Positions 55,478 to 63,212 of a DNA stretch of 64,000 nt are shown one piece after another. The first letter of the stretch is position 1. Each line of letters begins with the position of its first letter. This stretch comes from Sulfitobacter sediminilitoris. GTDB taxonomy: Bacteria; Pseudomonadota; Alphaproteobacteria; Rhodobacterales; Rhodobacteraceae. The stretch is taken from the NCBI RefSeq assembly GCF_010667575.1, contig NZ_JAABNT010000002.1, positions 372,001-436,000 of the forward strand. Direction: 5' to 3'. The translations under genes and the position numbers were made by a program. The notes beneath the pieces were generated by a model. It did no database searches and was not told the DNA's origin. It worked only from the letters and a program-made list of their open reading frames with translations.

Positions 55478-56881
55478 TTACATCAGCTCTCTGACGTCGG
55501 TCAGCTTGCCAGTGATTGCCGCTGCCGCTGCCATCGCAGGGGACATCAAGTGCGTGCGGCCACCGCGGCCCTGACGGCCCTCGAAGTTGCGGTTTGAGGT
55601 CGCGGCACAGCGCTCACCCGGCTGCAACTGGTCTGGGTTCATTGCCAGACACATGGAGCATCCTGCCAGACGCCATTCGAAACCGGCTTCCTTGAAGATG
55701 TCGGCAAGGCCTTCCTCTTCGGCCTGTGCGCGGACAAGACCCGAACCGGGAACGACCATGGCGCGTTTCACGGCGATCTTCTTGCCCTTGAGGATTTCTG
55801 CAGCGGCGCGCAGATCCTCGATCCGGCCATTGGTGCAGGAGCCGATAAATACGGTGTCGATCTCGACTTCCTTCAGCGGGGTGCCGGCGGTAAGGCCCAT
55901 GTAATCAAGCGAGCGCTGGGCGGCGTCGACCTTGCCGCCCTTAAAGTCGGAGGCCGCAGGAACGGAAGCGGTGATCGGCAGCACATCTTCGGGCGAGGTG
56001 CCCCATGTGACGACCGGTGCAATGTCTTCGCCCTTGATCGTCAGCACTTTGTCCCAATGCGCGTCATCGTCTGAATAGAGTGTCTTCCACCATGCAAGCG
56101 CGGCTTCCCATTGTGCACCTTTCGGCGCGTGGGGGCGGCCCATGCAGTATTCGAACGTTTTTTCATCCGGCGCGATCAGGCCGGCGCGCGCGCCGCCTTC
56201 GATCGCCATGTTGCAGACGGTCATGCGGCCTTCCATCGACAGATCGCGGATCGCTTCGCCGCAGTATTCGATGACATAGCCGGTGCCGCCCGCTGTGCCG
56301 GTGGTCCCGATGACGCTGAGTGTGATGTCCTTGGCTGTGACACCGGGACGCAGCTTGCCCGTGATCTCGACCTTCATGTTCTTGGATTTCTTCTGGATCA
56401 GCGTTTGTGTGGCCAGAACGTGTTCAACCTCGGACGTGCCGATGCCGTGGGCCAGCGCGCCGAAGGCGCCGTGTGTGGCGGTATGTGAGTCGCCACAGAC
56501 GACGGTCATGCCCGGCAGGGTCCAGCCCTGTTCGGGGCCGACGATGTGCACGATGCCCTGACGAACGTCTGACACAGGGTAGTAGTGGATGCCGAAATCC
56601 TTGGCGTTCTTGTCGAGTGCTTCGACCTGAATGCGGCTGTCTTCGGTCATGGTCGCGGCATTGGCGCGGTCCAGCGTGGTGGGCACGTTATGGTCCGGCA
56701 CCGCAATCGTCTTGTCCGGCGCACGCACGGTGCGGTTTGTCATGCGCAAACCTTCAAAGGCCTGTGGCGAGGTGACTTCGTGCACCAGATGGCGGTCGAT
56801 ATAGAGAAGGCAGGTGCCATCGTCGGCCTCGTGCGCGACATGGGCATCCCAGATTTTATCATAGAGCGTTTTGGGGGACAT
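55478..56881 (-). CDS. leuC: 3-isopropylmalate dehydratase large subunit
   Basis: A 467-residue aconitase-superfamily enzyme carrying the [4Fe-4S] cluster. Motifs: [43 protein letters not shown] with the first cluster Cys, and [42 protein letters not shown] with the last two. It is the first gene of the leu cluster. A consensus TATAAT lies 68 bases upstream on the same strand. Confidence 0.97.
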   Translation of the reverse strand: MSPKTLYDKIWDAHVAHEADDGTCLLYIDRHLVHEVTSPQAFEGLRMTNRTVRAPDKTIAVPDHNVPTTLDRANAATMTEDSRIQVEALDKNAKDFGIHYYPVSDVRQGIVHIVGPEQGWTLPGMTVVCGDSHTATHGAFGALAHGIGTSEVEHVLATQTLIQKKSKNMKVEITGKLRPGVTAKDITLSVIGTTGTAGGTGYVIEYCGEAIRDLSMEGRMTVCNMAIEGGARAGLIAPDEKTFEYCMGRPHAPKGAQWEAALAWWKTLYSDDDAHWDKVLTIKGEDIAPVVTWGTSPEDVLPITASVPAASDFKGGKVDAAQRSLDYMGLTAGTPLKEVEIDTVFIGSCTNGRIEDLRAAAEILKGKKIAVKRAMVVPGSGLVRAQAEEEGLADIFKEAGFEWRLAGCSMCLAMNPDQLQPGERCAATSNRNFEGRQGRGGRTHLMSPAMAAAAAITGKLTDVRELM

Positions 56882-56949
56882 GGGTCCTCTCCCGTATGTT
56901 GAATGGTCTAGAGAAAAGCATCAGAGGCCGCAGGTTGTGCGGCAGGCAG

Positions 56950-56955
56950 ATTATA
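56950..56955 (-). promoter_or_regulatory. Candidate -10 element of the leuC promoter
   Basis: The reverse strand reads TATAAT here, perfect for a -10 box; a convincing -35 hexamer is not found at 16-18 bases. A small hairpin (GCCGCA / TGCGGC, 56927-56943) follows in the leader. No leucine-rich leader peptide is visible, so attenuation is not supported. The divergent mscS gene shares this 252-bp region. Confidence 0.35.
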
Positions 56956-57133
56956 GGCGTGCCAGCACGGTGTGCGTGGCGCCAAAAAAGCGTTCGCGCA
57001 GACGCGCGCGGTCACTTGAGTCGAAAACCTTTTTCATGGGGGATGAGATAGCCGTCAAAGACCTGTCCCGCAAGGGTCAGAGGGTTGCGGGTCCAATTCA
57101 ATCATGCGACGATTCTAAAAAACAGGAGCCGCG

Positions 57134-58480
57134 ATGGACGAAGCCACGGACCCTTTTGCCGATTTTCTGGTCACCCTTGAGGGTTTCTGGGTCTCTGCTC
57201 TTTCCTTTATTTCAGGCGTTATCACTCCCGGCTGGCGACAGAACCAGGTCTTGATCCTGATCGTGTTGGCCATTGTGGCTTGGCTTTTGCACGGAAGCAC
57301 CGGAAACCTGTTGCAGCGGTGGGTGCGGTCCCGCGATGGTTGGGAGAAATGGCAACTGCGCATGATCGTCCAGATCAAGCGGCAGCTGGGCCTGATCTGG
57401 TTCGCGGCGCTGGCCTGGGGCGTTTATTCCGTGATGCAGAACATCACCTGGCCGTCGCGGTCCTATCTGATCGGTTTGGCGGCGACGTTGGCGGCGGTCT
57501 GGGTTGGTATCGCATTTGCTACACGGCTGGTGCGCAATCGTCCGCTTAGGCGCATCGTGACATGGGCGCTTTGGATCTATGCCACGCTTTATTTGCTGAA
57601 TGTGTCAGACGATGTAGCGGCTTTCCTTGATCGCATCGCCTTGGCGGTGGGCGATTTCCGCCTGTCGCTGTTGACGCTGATCACAGCGCTGGTGGTGATC
57701 GGCGTGCTGATGACCTTGGCACGGCTGGCAAGTCAGGCCACGGCCAGTACGATCCGCCGCAACGACGAGATCAGTCCCTCGATGCAGGTGCTTGCGGTCA
57801 AGGGCGTGCAACTGGCGCTGTATGGCTTTGCCTTCTTCATGGGGGTCAAGGCGGTCGGTATCGATTTGACGGGGCTTGCGGTGCTGTCGGGTGCCATCGG
57901 TGTTGGCCTTGGTTTCGGTTTGCAAAAGGTGGTGTCCAACCTTGTGTCGGGGGTGATCATCCTTTTGGACAAGTCGATCAAGCCGGGCGACGTGATCAGC
58001 CTTGGGGATACCTTTGGCTGGATACAGACGCTGGGCGCGCGCTATGCCTCTGTGGTGACGCGGGACGGTAAGGAATACCTGATCCCGAACGAGGACCTGA
58101 TCACCGGGCAGGTGGTGAATTGGTCGCATTCCAACGATTTCGTCCGGCTTGATATCTATTTTGGCACTGCCTACAGCGATGACCCGCATCAGGTACGCAA
58201 ACTGGCAATCGAGGCCGCGTCTGGCGTGGACCGCGTGCTGAGTTTCAAGCCGCCGGTGTGTCATATCGTGGGCTTTGGCGACAGCAGCGTGGATTATATT
58301 CTGCGGTTCTGGATCAAGGACCCAACCGGTGGACTGACCAATATTCGGGGGCATGTGTACCTTGCCCTGTGGGATGCGTTTCAGGAGCATAATATTTCCA
58401 TTCCGTTCCCACAGCGCGAGGTTCTCATGTTGGAGGACAGCAAGCTGTCAGTGTCAAACAAAGGCGCGCAGGCAGAGTGA
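57134..58480 (+). CDS. MscS-family mechanosensitive ion channel
   Basis: A 448-residue channel with an N-terminal part of four to five hydrophobic helices and an MscS core: the pore helix LAVLSGAIGVGLGFGLQKVVSNLVSGVIILLDKSIKPGD (about residues 245-285), the beta-domain region ISLGDTFGWIQTLGARYASVVTRDGKEYLIPNEDLITGQVVNWS, and a C-terminal alpha/beta part. It would open on membrane tension to release solutes. It is divergent from leuC and is a single-gene unit with 41-56 bp to the next gene. Confidence 0.93.
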   Translation: MDEATDPFADFLVTLEGFWVSALSFISGVITPGWRQNQVLILIVLAIVAWLLHGSTGNLLQRWVRSRDGWEKWQLRMIVQIKRQLGLIWFAALAWGVYSVMQNITWPSRSYLIGLAATLAAVWVGIAFATRLVRNRPLRRIVTWALWIYATLYLLNVSDDVAAFLDRIALAVGDFRLSLLTLITALVVIGVLMTLARLASQATASTIRRNDEISPSMQVLAVKGVQLALYGFAFFMGVKAVGIDLTGLAVLSGAIGVGLGFGLQKVVSNLVSGVIILLDKSIKPGDVISLGDTFGWIQTLGARYASVVTRDGKEYLIPNEDLITGQVVNWSHSNDFVRLDIYFGTAYSDDPHQVRKLAIEAASGVDRVLSFKPPVCHIVGFGDSSVDYILRFWIKDPTGGLTNIRGHVYLALWDAFQEHNISIPFPQREVLMLEDSKLSVSNKGAQAE

Positions 58481-58536
58481 CTTGCCTCGGCAGGGTGTCG
58501 GTCTAGGTCACGCCCAACAAGTTGGGGGCGCATGAT

Positions 58537-59301
58537 GTGACTAATGAGGGACCGGCACTATTGATTCTTGGCAGCGGTCCGAATGTCCGGGCGGCCGAAG
58601 AGTGGCCGCGCGAATGGTTTGATCAGATCATCGTGATGAACAACGCGTGGCGTGTACGGCCCGATTGGGATGTACTGGTATATCCAGAGGATTTTCCGCC
58701 TAAAAAAAGACCGCCGGAATTGAATGAAACCCAGAGAATTGTCGAGGCGGATGAGTTTGTACCGGCGCAGAACCTGTATGGCGGTTTCGTCCATGCGGGT
58801 GCGACCATGGCCTATACCACGGCCTATTGGGCGCTGGCCGCGCTTAAGCCACGAGTGATGGCATTCATGGGGTGCGACATGGTCTATCCCAAAACCGGAA
58901 ACACGCATTTCTACGGCACCGGCGCGCCCGATCCGTTGAGAGAGGATATTTCGCTGCGGGATTTGGGGGCAAAATCCGCACGGCTGGCGCTGATTGCCGC
59001 AGAACAAGGGTGCGCTTGCCTGAACCTGTCGCAGGACGATTCCTCATTGCTGTTTACAAGGGCTGCGCCAGAGAATGTCCTGAACTGGAATAGGATCCCT
59101 TTCCTAGACCATGAGCGATATCAGGCTTTGCGGGCAGTGGAGGATGCGCTTGGCTACGATACGCCCGACGGGCGGTATCAGAACAGCGCGGATGCCGTGG
59201 ACATCAGCGCGCTGGACCGGATTGATGCCGGATGGCGTGCGCTCTTGTCGCAAGCGGACAAAGCAGACCAAGGGGAACCGGTGCCTTTGCGACGGCGTTA
59301 G
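58537..59301 (+). CDS. Conserved protein of unknown function (possible DUF115-like fold)
   Basis: A 254-residue soluble protein with no clear family. It begins LLILGSGPNVRAAEEWP, suggestive of a Rossmann-like nucleotide-binding strand, and contains FMGCDMVYPKTGNTHFYGTGAPDPL, a pattern seen in MptE-like or DUF115-related glycosyltransferase-like proteins; the similarity is faint. GTG 58537 is the likely start (GGGGG 9-13 bases upstream) because no ATG is at hand; TTG 58522 is another choice. It follows mscS with about 55 bp between. Confidence 0.55.
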   Translation: MTNEGPALLILGSGPNVRAAEEWPREWFDQIIVMNNAWRVRPDWDVLVYPEDFPPKKRPPELNETQRIVEADEFVPAQNLYGGFVHAGATMAYTTAYWALAALKPRVMAFMGCDMVYPKTGNTHFYGTGAPDPLREDISLRDLGAKSARLALIAAEQGCACLNLSQDDSSLLFTRAAPENVLNWNRIPFLDHERYQALRAVEDALGYDTPDGRYQNSADAVDISALDRIDAGWRALLSQADKADQGEPVPLRRR

Positions 59302-59319
59302 ACCGCCAAAGGAGACATC

Positions 59320-59991
59320 ATGACCGATTCAATCGTACTCAAGGACGTCAAACCGCTGACGCATGATACCAACCGATATATCTTCAGCCGACCGGAAGGC
59401 CTGGAATTCACCCCTGGACAGGCGGCTGAGCTTGCAATCGACGCAGAAGGTTGGCGCGACGAAGGCCGTCCGTTCACGTTTACCTCGCAACCTGATGACA
59501 ATGATCTTGAGTTCGTCATCAAAAGCTATCCGGATCATGACGGCGTGACCGAGCAGTTGGCAGAGCTCAAAGCCGGGGCAACGGCCAAGCTGGATGGGCC
59601 ATTTGGTGCCATTAAGGACGAAGGGCCGGGCGTGTTTCTGGCTGCTGGGGCAGGCATCACGCCCTTTATTCCGATTCTGCGAACTCGTGCCCGTGAAGGC
59701 GATATCAAAGGTTGCACGCTGATCTTCTCGAACAAGACTGAGCATGACATCATTATGCGTGGCGAGTGGGAGGCGACCCAAGGTCTGAAAACCGTCTTTA
59801 CCGTCACGGACGAAGAAAGTGACACGCTCGAAACAGGCAAGGTCGACAAATCATTTCTGCAAAAGCATGTGAGCAACTTTGATCAGAAGTTCTATCTGTG
59901 CGGTCCCGGTGGGTTCGTCGATGATGTCCGGGATGCGCTGAAAGAGCTTGGTGCACAAAAAGACAACATTATCACAGAAGACGGCTGGTAA
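59320..59991 (+). CDS. FAD/NAD(P)-binding ferredoxin-NADP reductase-like protein
   Basis: A 223-residue single-module flavin reductase. The FAD part has GRPFTFTSQPDD, the NAD(P) part has FLAAGAGITPFIPILRTRARE, and the C-terminal LCGPGGFVDDVRDALKELG fits the ferredoxin-NADP reductase superfamily. It has no ferredoxin or cytochrome domain. It would move electrons between NAD(P)H and a small protein or act as a flavin/flavohaem reductase. AAAGGAG lies before ATG 59320; it follows the unknown protein by 18 bp. Confidence 0.87.
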   Translation: MTDSIVLKDVKPLTHDTNRYIFSRPEGLEFTPGQAAELAIDAEGWRDEGRPFTFTSQPDDNDLEFVIKSYPDHDGVTEQLAELKAGATAKLDGPFGAIKDEGPGVFLAAGAGITPFIPILRTRAREGDIKGCTLIFSNKTEHDIIMRGEWEATQGLKTVFTVTDEESDTLETGKVDKSFLQKHVSNFDQKFYLCGPGGFVDDVRDALKELGAQKDNIITEDGW

Positions 59992-60096
59992 TAGCCGCAC
60001 GCGCCGCCTTGTCATTGAAATGTCATACCGGGATGGTTATTCTGAGGTCATCCCGGCGCCGGGGCAAGGCGGCGCGCTGCATAGGAGGACATTGTC

Positions 60097-60516
60097 CTGG
60101 CAATCCAAACTGACGCACGTGAAACTGCGAAACCTGAGACAGCGCTGATAGCGGCTGCTTCGGACACAGCCACAAGTGACGCACTACTGGCAAGTATCCT
60201 GAAATCCCTGACAGACGACAAAGCCGAAGACATCGTGCAGATTGATCTGCGCGGCAAGACCGAGATTGGTGACTATATGGTCATTTGCTCTGGTCGGTCG
60301 ACGCGGCAGGTGTCTTCGATCTCGGAAAAGCTGGCGCAGAACATCAAGGATGAATTTGGCCGGACGCCAAAGATCGAAGGCAAAGACATCGGCGATTGGG
60401 TCCTGATCGACACGGGCGACGTGATCGTTCACGTCTTCCGGCCTGAGGTGCGCGAGTTCTATCAGTTGGAGAAGATGTGGATGGACGGGGGCGAAACCTC
60501 TCAATCCACGAACTGA
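60097..60516 (+). CDS. rsfS: Ribosomal silencing factor RsfS (probable CTG start)
   Basis: The C-terminal 93 residues (from 60235) hold the RsfS core: QIDLRGKTEIGDYMVICSG, RSTRQVSSISEKLAQNIK and DTGDVIVHVFRPEVREFYQLEKMW. RsfS binds ribosomal protein uL14 and prevents subunit joining in slow growth. Upstream in frame are the further codons of a natural N-terminus (LKSLTDDKAEDIVQ) without ATG, GTG or TTG; CTG 60097 has a perfect AGGAGG (60083-60088) 8 bases ahead and gives 139 residues. Its partner rlmH begins 20 bp downstream, the usual arrangement. Confidence 0.88.
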   Translation: MAIQTDARETAKPETALIAAASDTATSDALLASILKSLTDDKAEDIVQIDLRGKTEIGDYMVICSGRSTRQVSSISEKLAQNIKDEFGRTPKIEGKDIGDWVLIDTGDVIVHVFRPEVREFYQLEKMWMDGGETSQSTN

Positions 60517-60536
60517 CCCGGCTCTGACGACGCTTT

Positions 60537-61007
60537 ATGCGCGTACATATCTGTGCGGTTGGCCGATTGCGGGCCAGCCCCGAAAAAGACCTTATCGACG
60601 ATTATCTGACCCGGTTTGACCGGACAGGGCGGGCGCTGGGCCTTGGCCCCGTTCAAGTAATCGAGGTCGAAGACAAGAAGGGTGGCGGCATGGCGGCAGA
60701 GGCCGCTTTGCTGGAGAAAGCGCTCCCATCGGGGGCGCTTTTGTGCGTTCTGGATGAACGGGGGAAGGTTGAAACCTCACCAGATTTCGCATCACGCTTG
60801 GGGGGCTGGCGCGAGATGGGGCGCAGCGATATCGCCTTTGTCATCGGTGGGGCGGACGGGATCGACAAGTCTTTGCGCGGCCGTGCCGATCACGCGCTTT
60901 CCTTTGGCAAGATGGTCTGGCCGCATATGCTGGTGCGGGTGATGCTGGCCGAACAATTATACCGTGCGGCGTCTATTCTTGCGGGTGGTCCCTATCACCG
61001 AACCTGA
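60537..61007 (+). CDS. rlmH: 23S rRNA (pseudouridine1915-N3)-methyltransferase
   Basis: A 156-residue SPOUT methyltransferase (YbeA/RlmH). Family features are the start [47 protein letters not shown], the knotted [14 protein letters not shown] and the C-terminal [35 protein letters not shown]. It methylates pseudouridine 1915 in helix 69 of 23S rRNA on assembled 70S ribosomes. It follows rsfS closely, as in many bacteria. Confidence 0.95.
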   Translation: MRVHICAVGRLRASPEKDLIDDYLTRFDRTGRALGLGPVQVIEVEDKKGGGMAAEAALLEKALPSGALLCVLDERGKVETSPDFASRLGGWREMGRSDIAFVIGGADGIDKSLRGRADHALSFGKMVWPHMLVRVMLAEQLYRAASILAGGPYHRT

Positions 61008-61210
61008 GGACTATTTACCGTCTTTCCCCTGCGTCATCGTTTTTCGTTGATGTTAACCTTCAAAGCATAGATAGAAGCCGAATCGCGTGGGGCACCTATC
61101 CCAGTCGACCAGTTTGGCGCATGTCATGAAGCTGAATTGAGACCGTTCCCGCGACTGTTTTTCATGGCTCAATGCCTCTCGATAGGGGCAGCAGTAAATG
61201 TAAGGCTTCC

Positions 61211-62014
61211 ATGTTAAACGGTCCGCGCATCAGCGCTCAGGGGAGCCATGCGCTTGACCCGCTTCCGATCCGATTGGTTAAACGCAGCGTATTGTTGTTG
61301 TTCGGTCCGATCTATTTCCTCTTCGTGGCCTTTGTACCGCTGTTGTGCGCGCGCCGTCCGGGCTTTCGGGGTTGGTACTGGCGACTGGTCAAAAGGGCCT
61401 GTTCGCGGCTTTTGTGGTTGTTGAGCATCCGTGTCGATATGTCAGAGGCCGCCAAGCAAGAGCTGAGCGATGATACGGGCAGTGTTATCGTCATCAATCA
61501 CCGCAGCCATCTGGATGGGTTCACGTTGATGGATGCGGTGCCGGATCAGAAATGGTTCACCTTCGCGGCAAAGAAGGAACTGTGTGACGCCAAATTGCTC
61601 AGCACCGGTTTCAAAGGCGCGGGGCTGGTGGAAATCGACCGCCGCAGTGGCAAGGTCGCGATGGATACGCTCAGCGAAGCGGTTAGAGAGATGCCAAAGC
61701 GCCGGTCTGTGGTTCTGTTTCCCGAAGGGACGCGCACTAAGACAGAGAGCCTTGGCGCGTTCAAGGCAGGGGCGGTTTTGGTGGCGCGGGAGACGGGCCG
61801 AACGATCCGGCCCATCGTTATCCTCAATTCCGACCGCCTGCTGCCAAAAGGCAAGTTCTTTCCCTACAGCGGTATGGTTCGGATTGAAGTTCTGCCGCCA
61901 TTCATTTGCAACCCAGAGGTATCCGCGGACGAGGATGTCGATCGCCTGCGGCGTGAAATGATGGCAGTGTTCGACAAAGGTGCGTCTGAGGGCAAAGCGC
62001 CACAGCCGAGTTAG
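61211..62014 (+). CDS. 1-acyl-sn-glycerol-3-phosphate acyltransferase (PlsC-type)
   Basis: A 267-residue membrane-associated acyltransferase. The HX4D motif is in VINHRSHLDGFTL, the FPEGTRTKTESLG motif is the phosphate-binding EGTR, and IDRRSGKVAMDTL and IRPIVILNS are the further family blocks. It has one hydrophobic N-terminal helix (LLLFGPIYFLFVAFVPLL). It would acylate lysophosphatidic acid or a related lysolipid. ATG 61211 with AAGG upstream is preferred over an upstream non-ATG start. It converges with the following minus-strand gene, only 2 bp away. Confidence 0.88.
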   Translation: MLNGPRISAQGSHALDPLPIRLVKRSVLLLFGPIYFLFVAFVPLLCARRPGFRGWYWRLVKRACSRLLWLLSIRVDMSEAAKQELSDDTGSVIVINHRSHLDGFTLMDAVPDQKWFTFAAKKELCDAKLLSTGFKGAGLVEIDRRSGKVAMDTLSEAVREMPKRRSVVLFPEGTRTKTESLGAFKAGAVLVARETGRTIRPIVILNSDRLLPKGKFFPYSGMVRIEVLPPFICNPEVSADEDVDRLRREMMAVFDKGASEGKAPQPS

Positions 62015-62016
62015 TC

Positions 62017-62370
62017 TTACTTGAGCTTTACCATTTTGATCTCACCACCCCAGCCGGTGATGTTATCACGAGCCTGAATGCCGACTTCGCTGATATCGTC
62101 GGGTATCTGCACGCTGGACAATGATCGCGTGAACGGCTGTTCGTTCACATGCGGATGGGCCAGCTTGCGATGCCCAAGCTCATTCCCGGCGCTATCGATA
62201 ATACGCCATCCGTCTGCATAGTGGTCCCAGCCGGTGTCGTCATGAGACAGAGTGACGTCAAAACGCCATGCACCGCCCGACTTTTCCACGTTGACGGCGT
62301 TGATGACAGGGGGGTCGGCAAATGCCGGGGCGGAAATTACCGCAGTTGCTAAGAAAATTCGTTTGAACAT
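62017..62370 (-). CDS. Exported conserved protein of unknown function
   Basis: A 117-residue protein with a signal peptide (MFKRIFLATAVISAPAFA, cleavage after residue 18) followed by a single beta-rich domain: VEKSGGAWRFDVTLSHDDTGWDHYADGWRIID, then ELGHRKLAHPHVNEQPFTRSL, and a C-terminal GIQARDNITGWGG. This looks like a compact periplasmic domain found in marine proteobacteria; its function is unknown. The upstream frame continuation (to 62772) is spurious. It ends 2 bp after the PlsC-type gene. Confidence 0.72.
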   Translation of the reverse strand: MFKRIFLATAVISAPAFADPPVINAVNVEKSGGAWRFDVTLSHDDTGWDHYADGWRIIDSAGNELGHRKLAHPHVNEQPFTRSLSSVQIPDDISEVGIQARDNITGWGGEIKMVKLK

Positions 62371-62429
62371 TGGGCTCACCTTCAAAGGGTTTAACGCCAT
62401 TAATACTTTGGGGTATATAAAATACTGTA

Positions 62430-63122
62430 CTATTTTTCCAAGAGGATGGAACGCGATTGTGAAGCGAATTCCCGCCGCCAGATCACGATCACTGTCAAAA
62501 GCGCACCAGCTATCAGCAAGAGCGGCCCGCCCAACCATGCAACGGTGGCCAGCGCGAAATAGACAGCGCGTAAACCACGGTTGAAACTGCGGGCTGCGGT
62601 CACATTCACTTCGCCGGCCTTGCGTGCCATCGAAGGGGCTTTGGGGTCGGTCGGGTCGTTGGGGACAGCTGCCATAATGACCGAACAATAGCCGAATAGG
62701 CGGTTGGACCAGACAAATTTCAGGAACGCGTTGGTCAGAAAGAACACAATCACCAGCAGTTTGATCTCCCACACAATGGGGGGATGGCTGACCAGAGTGA
62801 GGTCTTCGGCCACATCGACAAGGTTGTCGGCATTGCCAATGAGCGCAAGTGTTCCACCAAGGGCGATCATGCTGGTTGACGCGAAAAACGATGTACCCTG
62901 CCGCAGGGTGGCGATGGTCTGTGCGTCAAAGATGCGTGGATCGCGCGTGATCATCTGCTGCATCCATTCGCGACGATAGCCAGCCATGATGCGGGATACG
63001 GAAGGTTTGGCGAACCTCTCGGTTTCAATCCGCCAGCCGATCAAGAGCCAGACAGTAAAAAGGACCGCCAGTGCGACGACATCGAGGGGTGAAAACAGAT
63101 CAAGGCTGAAGGAGAAGTTCAT
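62430..63122 (-). CDS. DUF599 family membrane protein
   Basis: A 230-residue membrane protein of the DUF599 family with four hydrophobic helices (about residues 12-32, 80-100, 116-138 and 186-215). Its conserved pieces are WMQQMITRDPRIFDAQTIATL, ASTSMIALGG and RSFNRGLRAVYFALATVAWLGGP. No function has been assigned to the family. It is divergent from glcD, with which it shares a 90-bp promoter region. Confidence 0.8.
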   Translation of the reverse strand: MNFSFSLDLFSPLDVVALAVLFTVWLLIGWRIETERFAKPSVSRIMAGYRREWMQQMITRDPRIFDAQTIATLRQGTSFFASTSMIALGGTLALIGNADNLVDVAEDLTLVSHPPIVWEIKLLVIVFFLTNAFLKFVWSNRLFGYCSVIMAAVPNDPTDPKAPSMARKAGEVNVTAARSFNRGLRAVYFALATVAWLGGPLLLIAGALLTVIVIWRREFASQSRSILLEK

Positions 63123-63167
63123 GCTATTCTTTTACGTGTCGGCAAAGATTGTTGCCAGTGGGGAAAA

Positions 63168-63194
63168 TTGGTAATATAAGTTTACCAAATTGGT
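63168..63194. promoter_or_regulatory. Inverted-repeat operator candidate in front of glcD
   Basis: TTGGTAA at 63168-63174 and TTACCAA at 63182-63188 form an inverted repeat with a 7-base spacer, and the second overlaps the palindrome ACCAAATTGGT (63184-63194). Three TTGGT half-sites next to the gene for a glycolate oxidase subunit are compatible with GntR/FadR-type or similar control. The divergent DUF599 gene could also respond. Confidence 0.45.
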
Positions 63195-63212
63195 TGCCAG
63201 AGGAGGCGCGCC

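Noticed and set aside
56882..57133. Leucine attenuator leader before leuC
   Set aside because: There is a small hairpin but no leucine-rich leader ORF, so attenuation is not supported.
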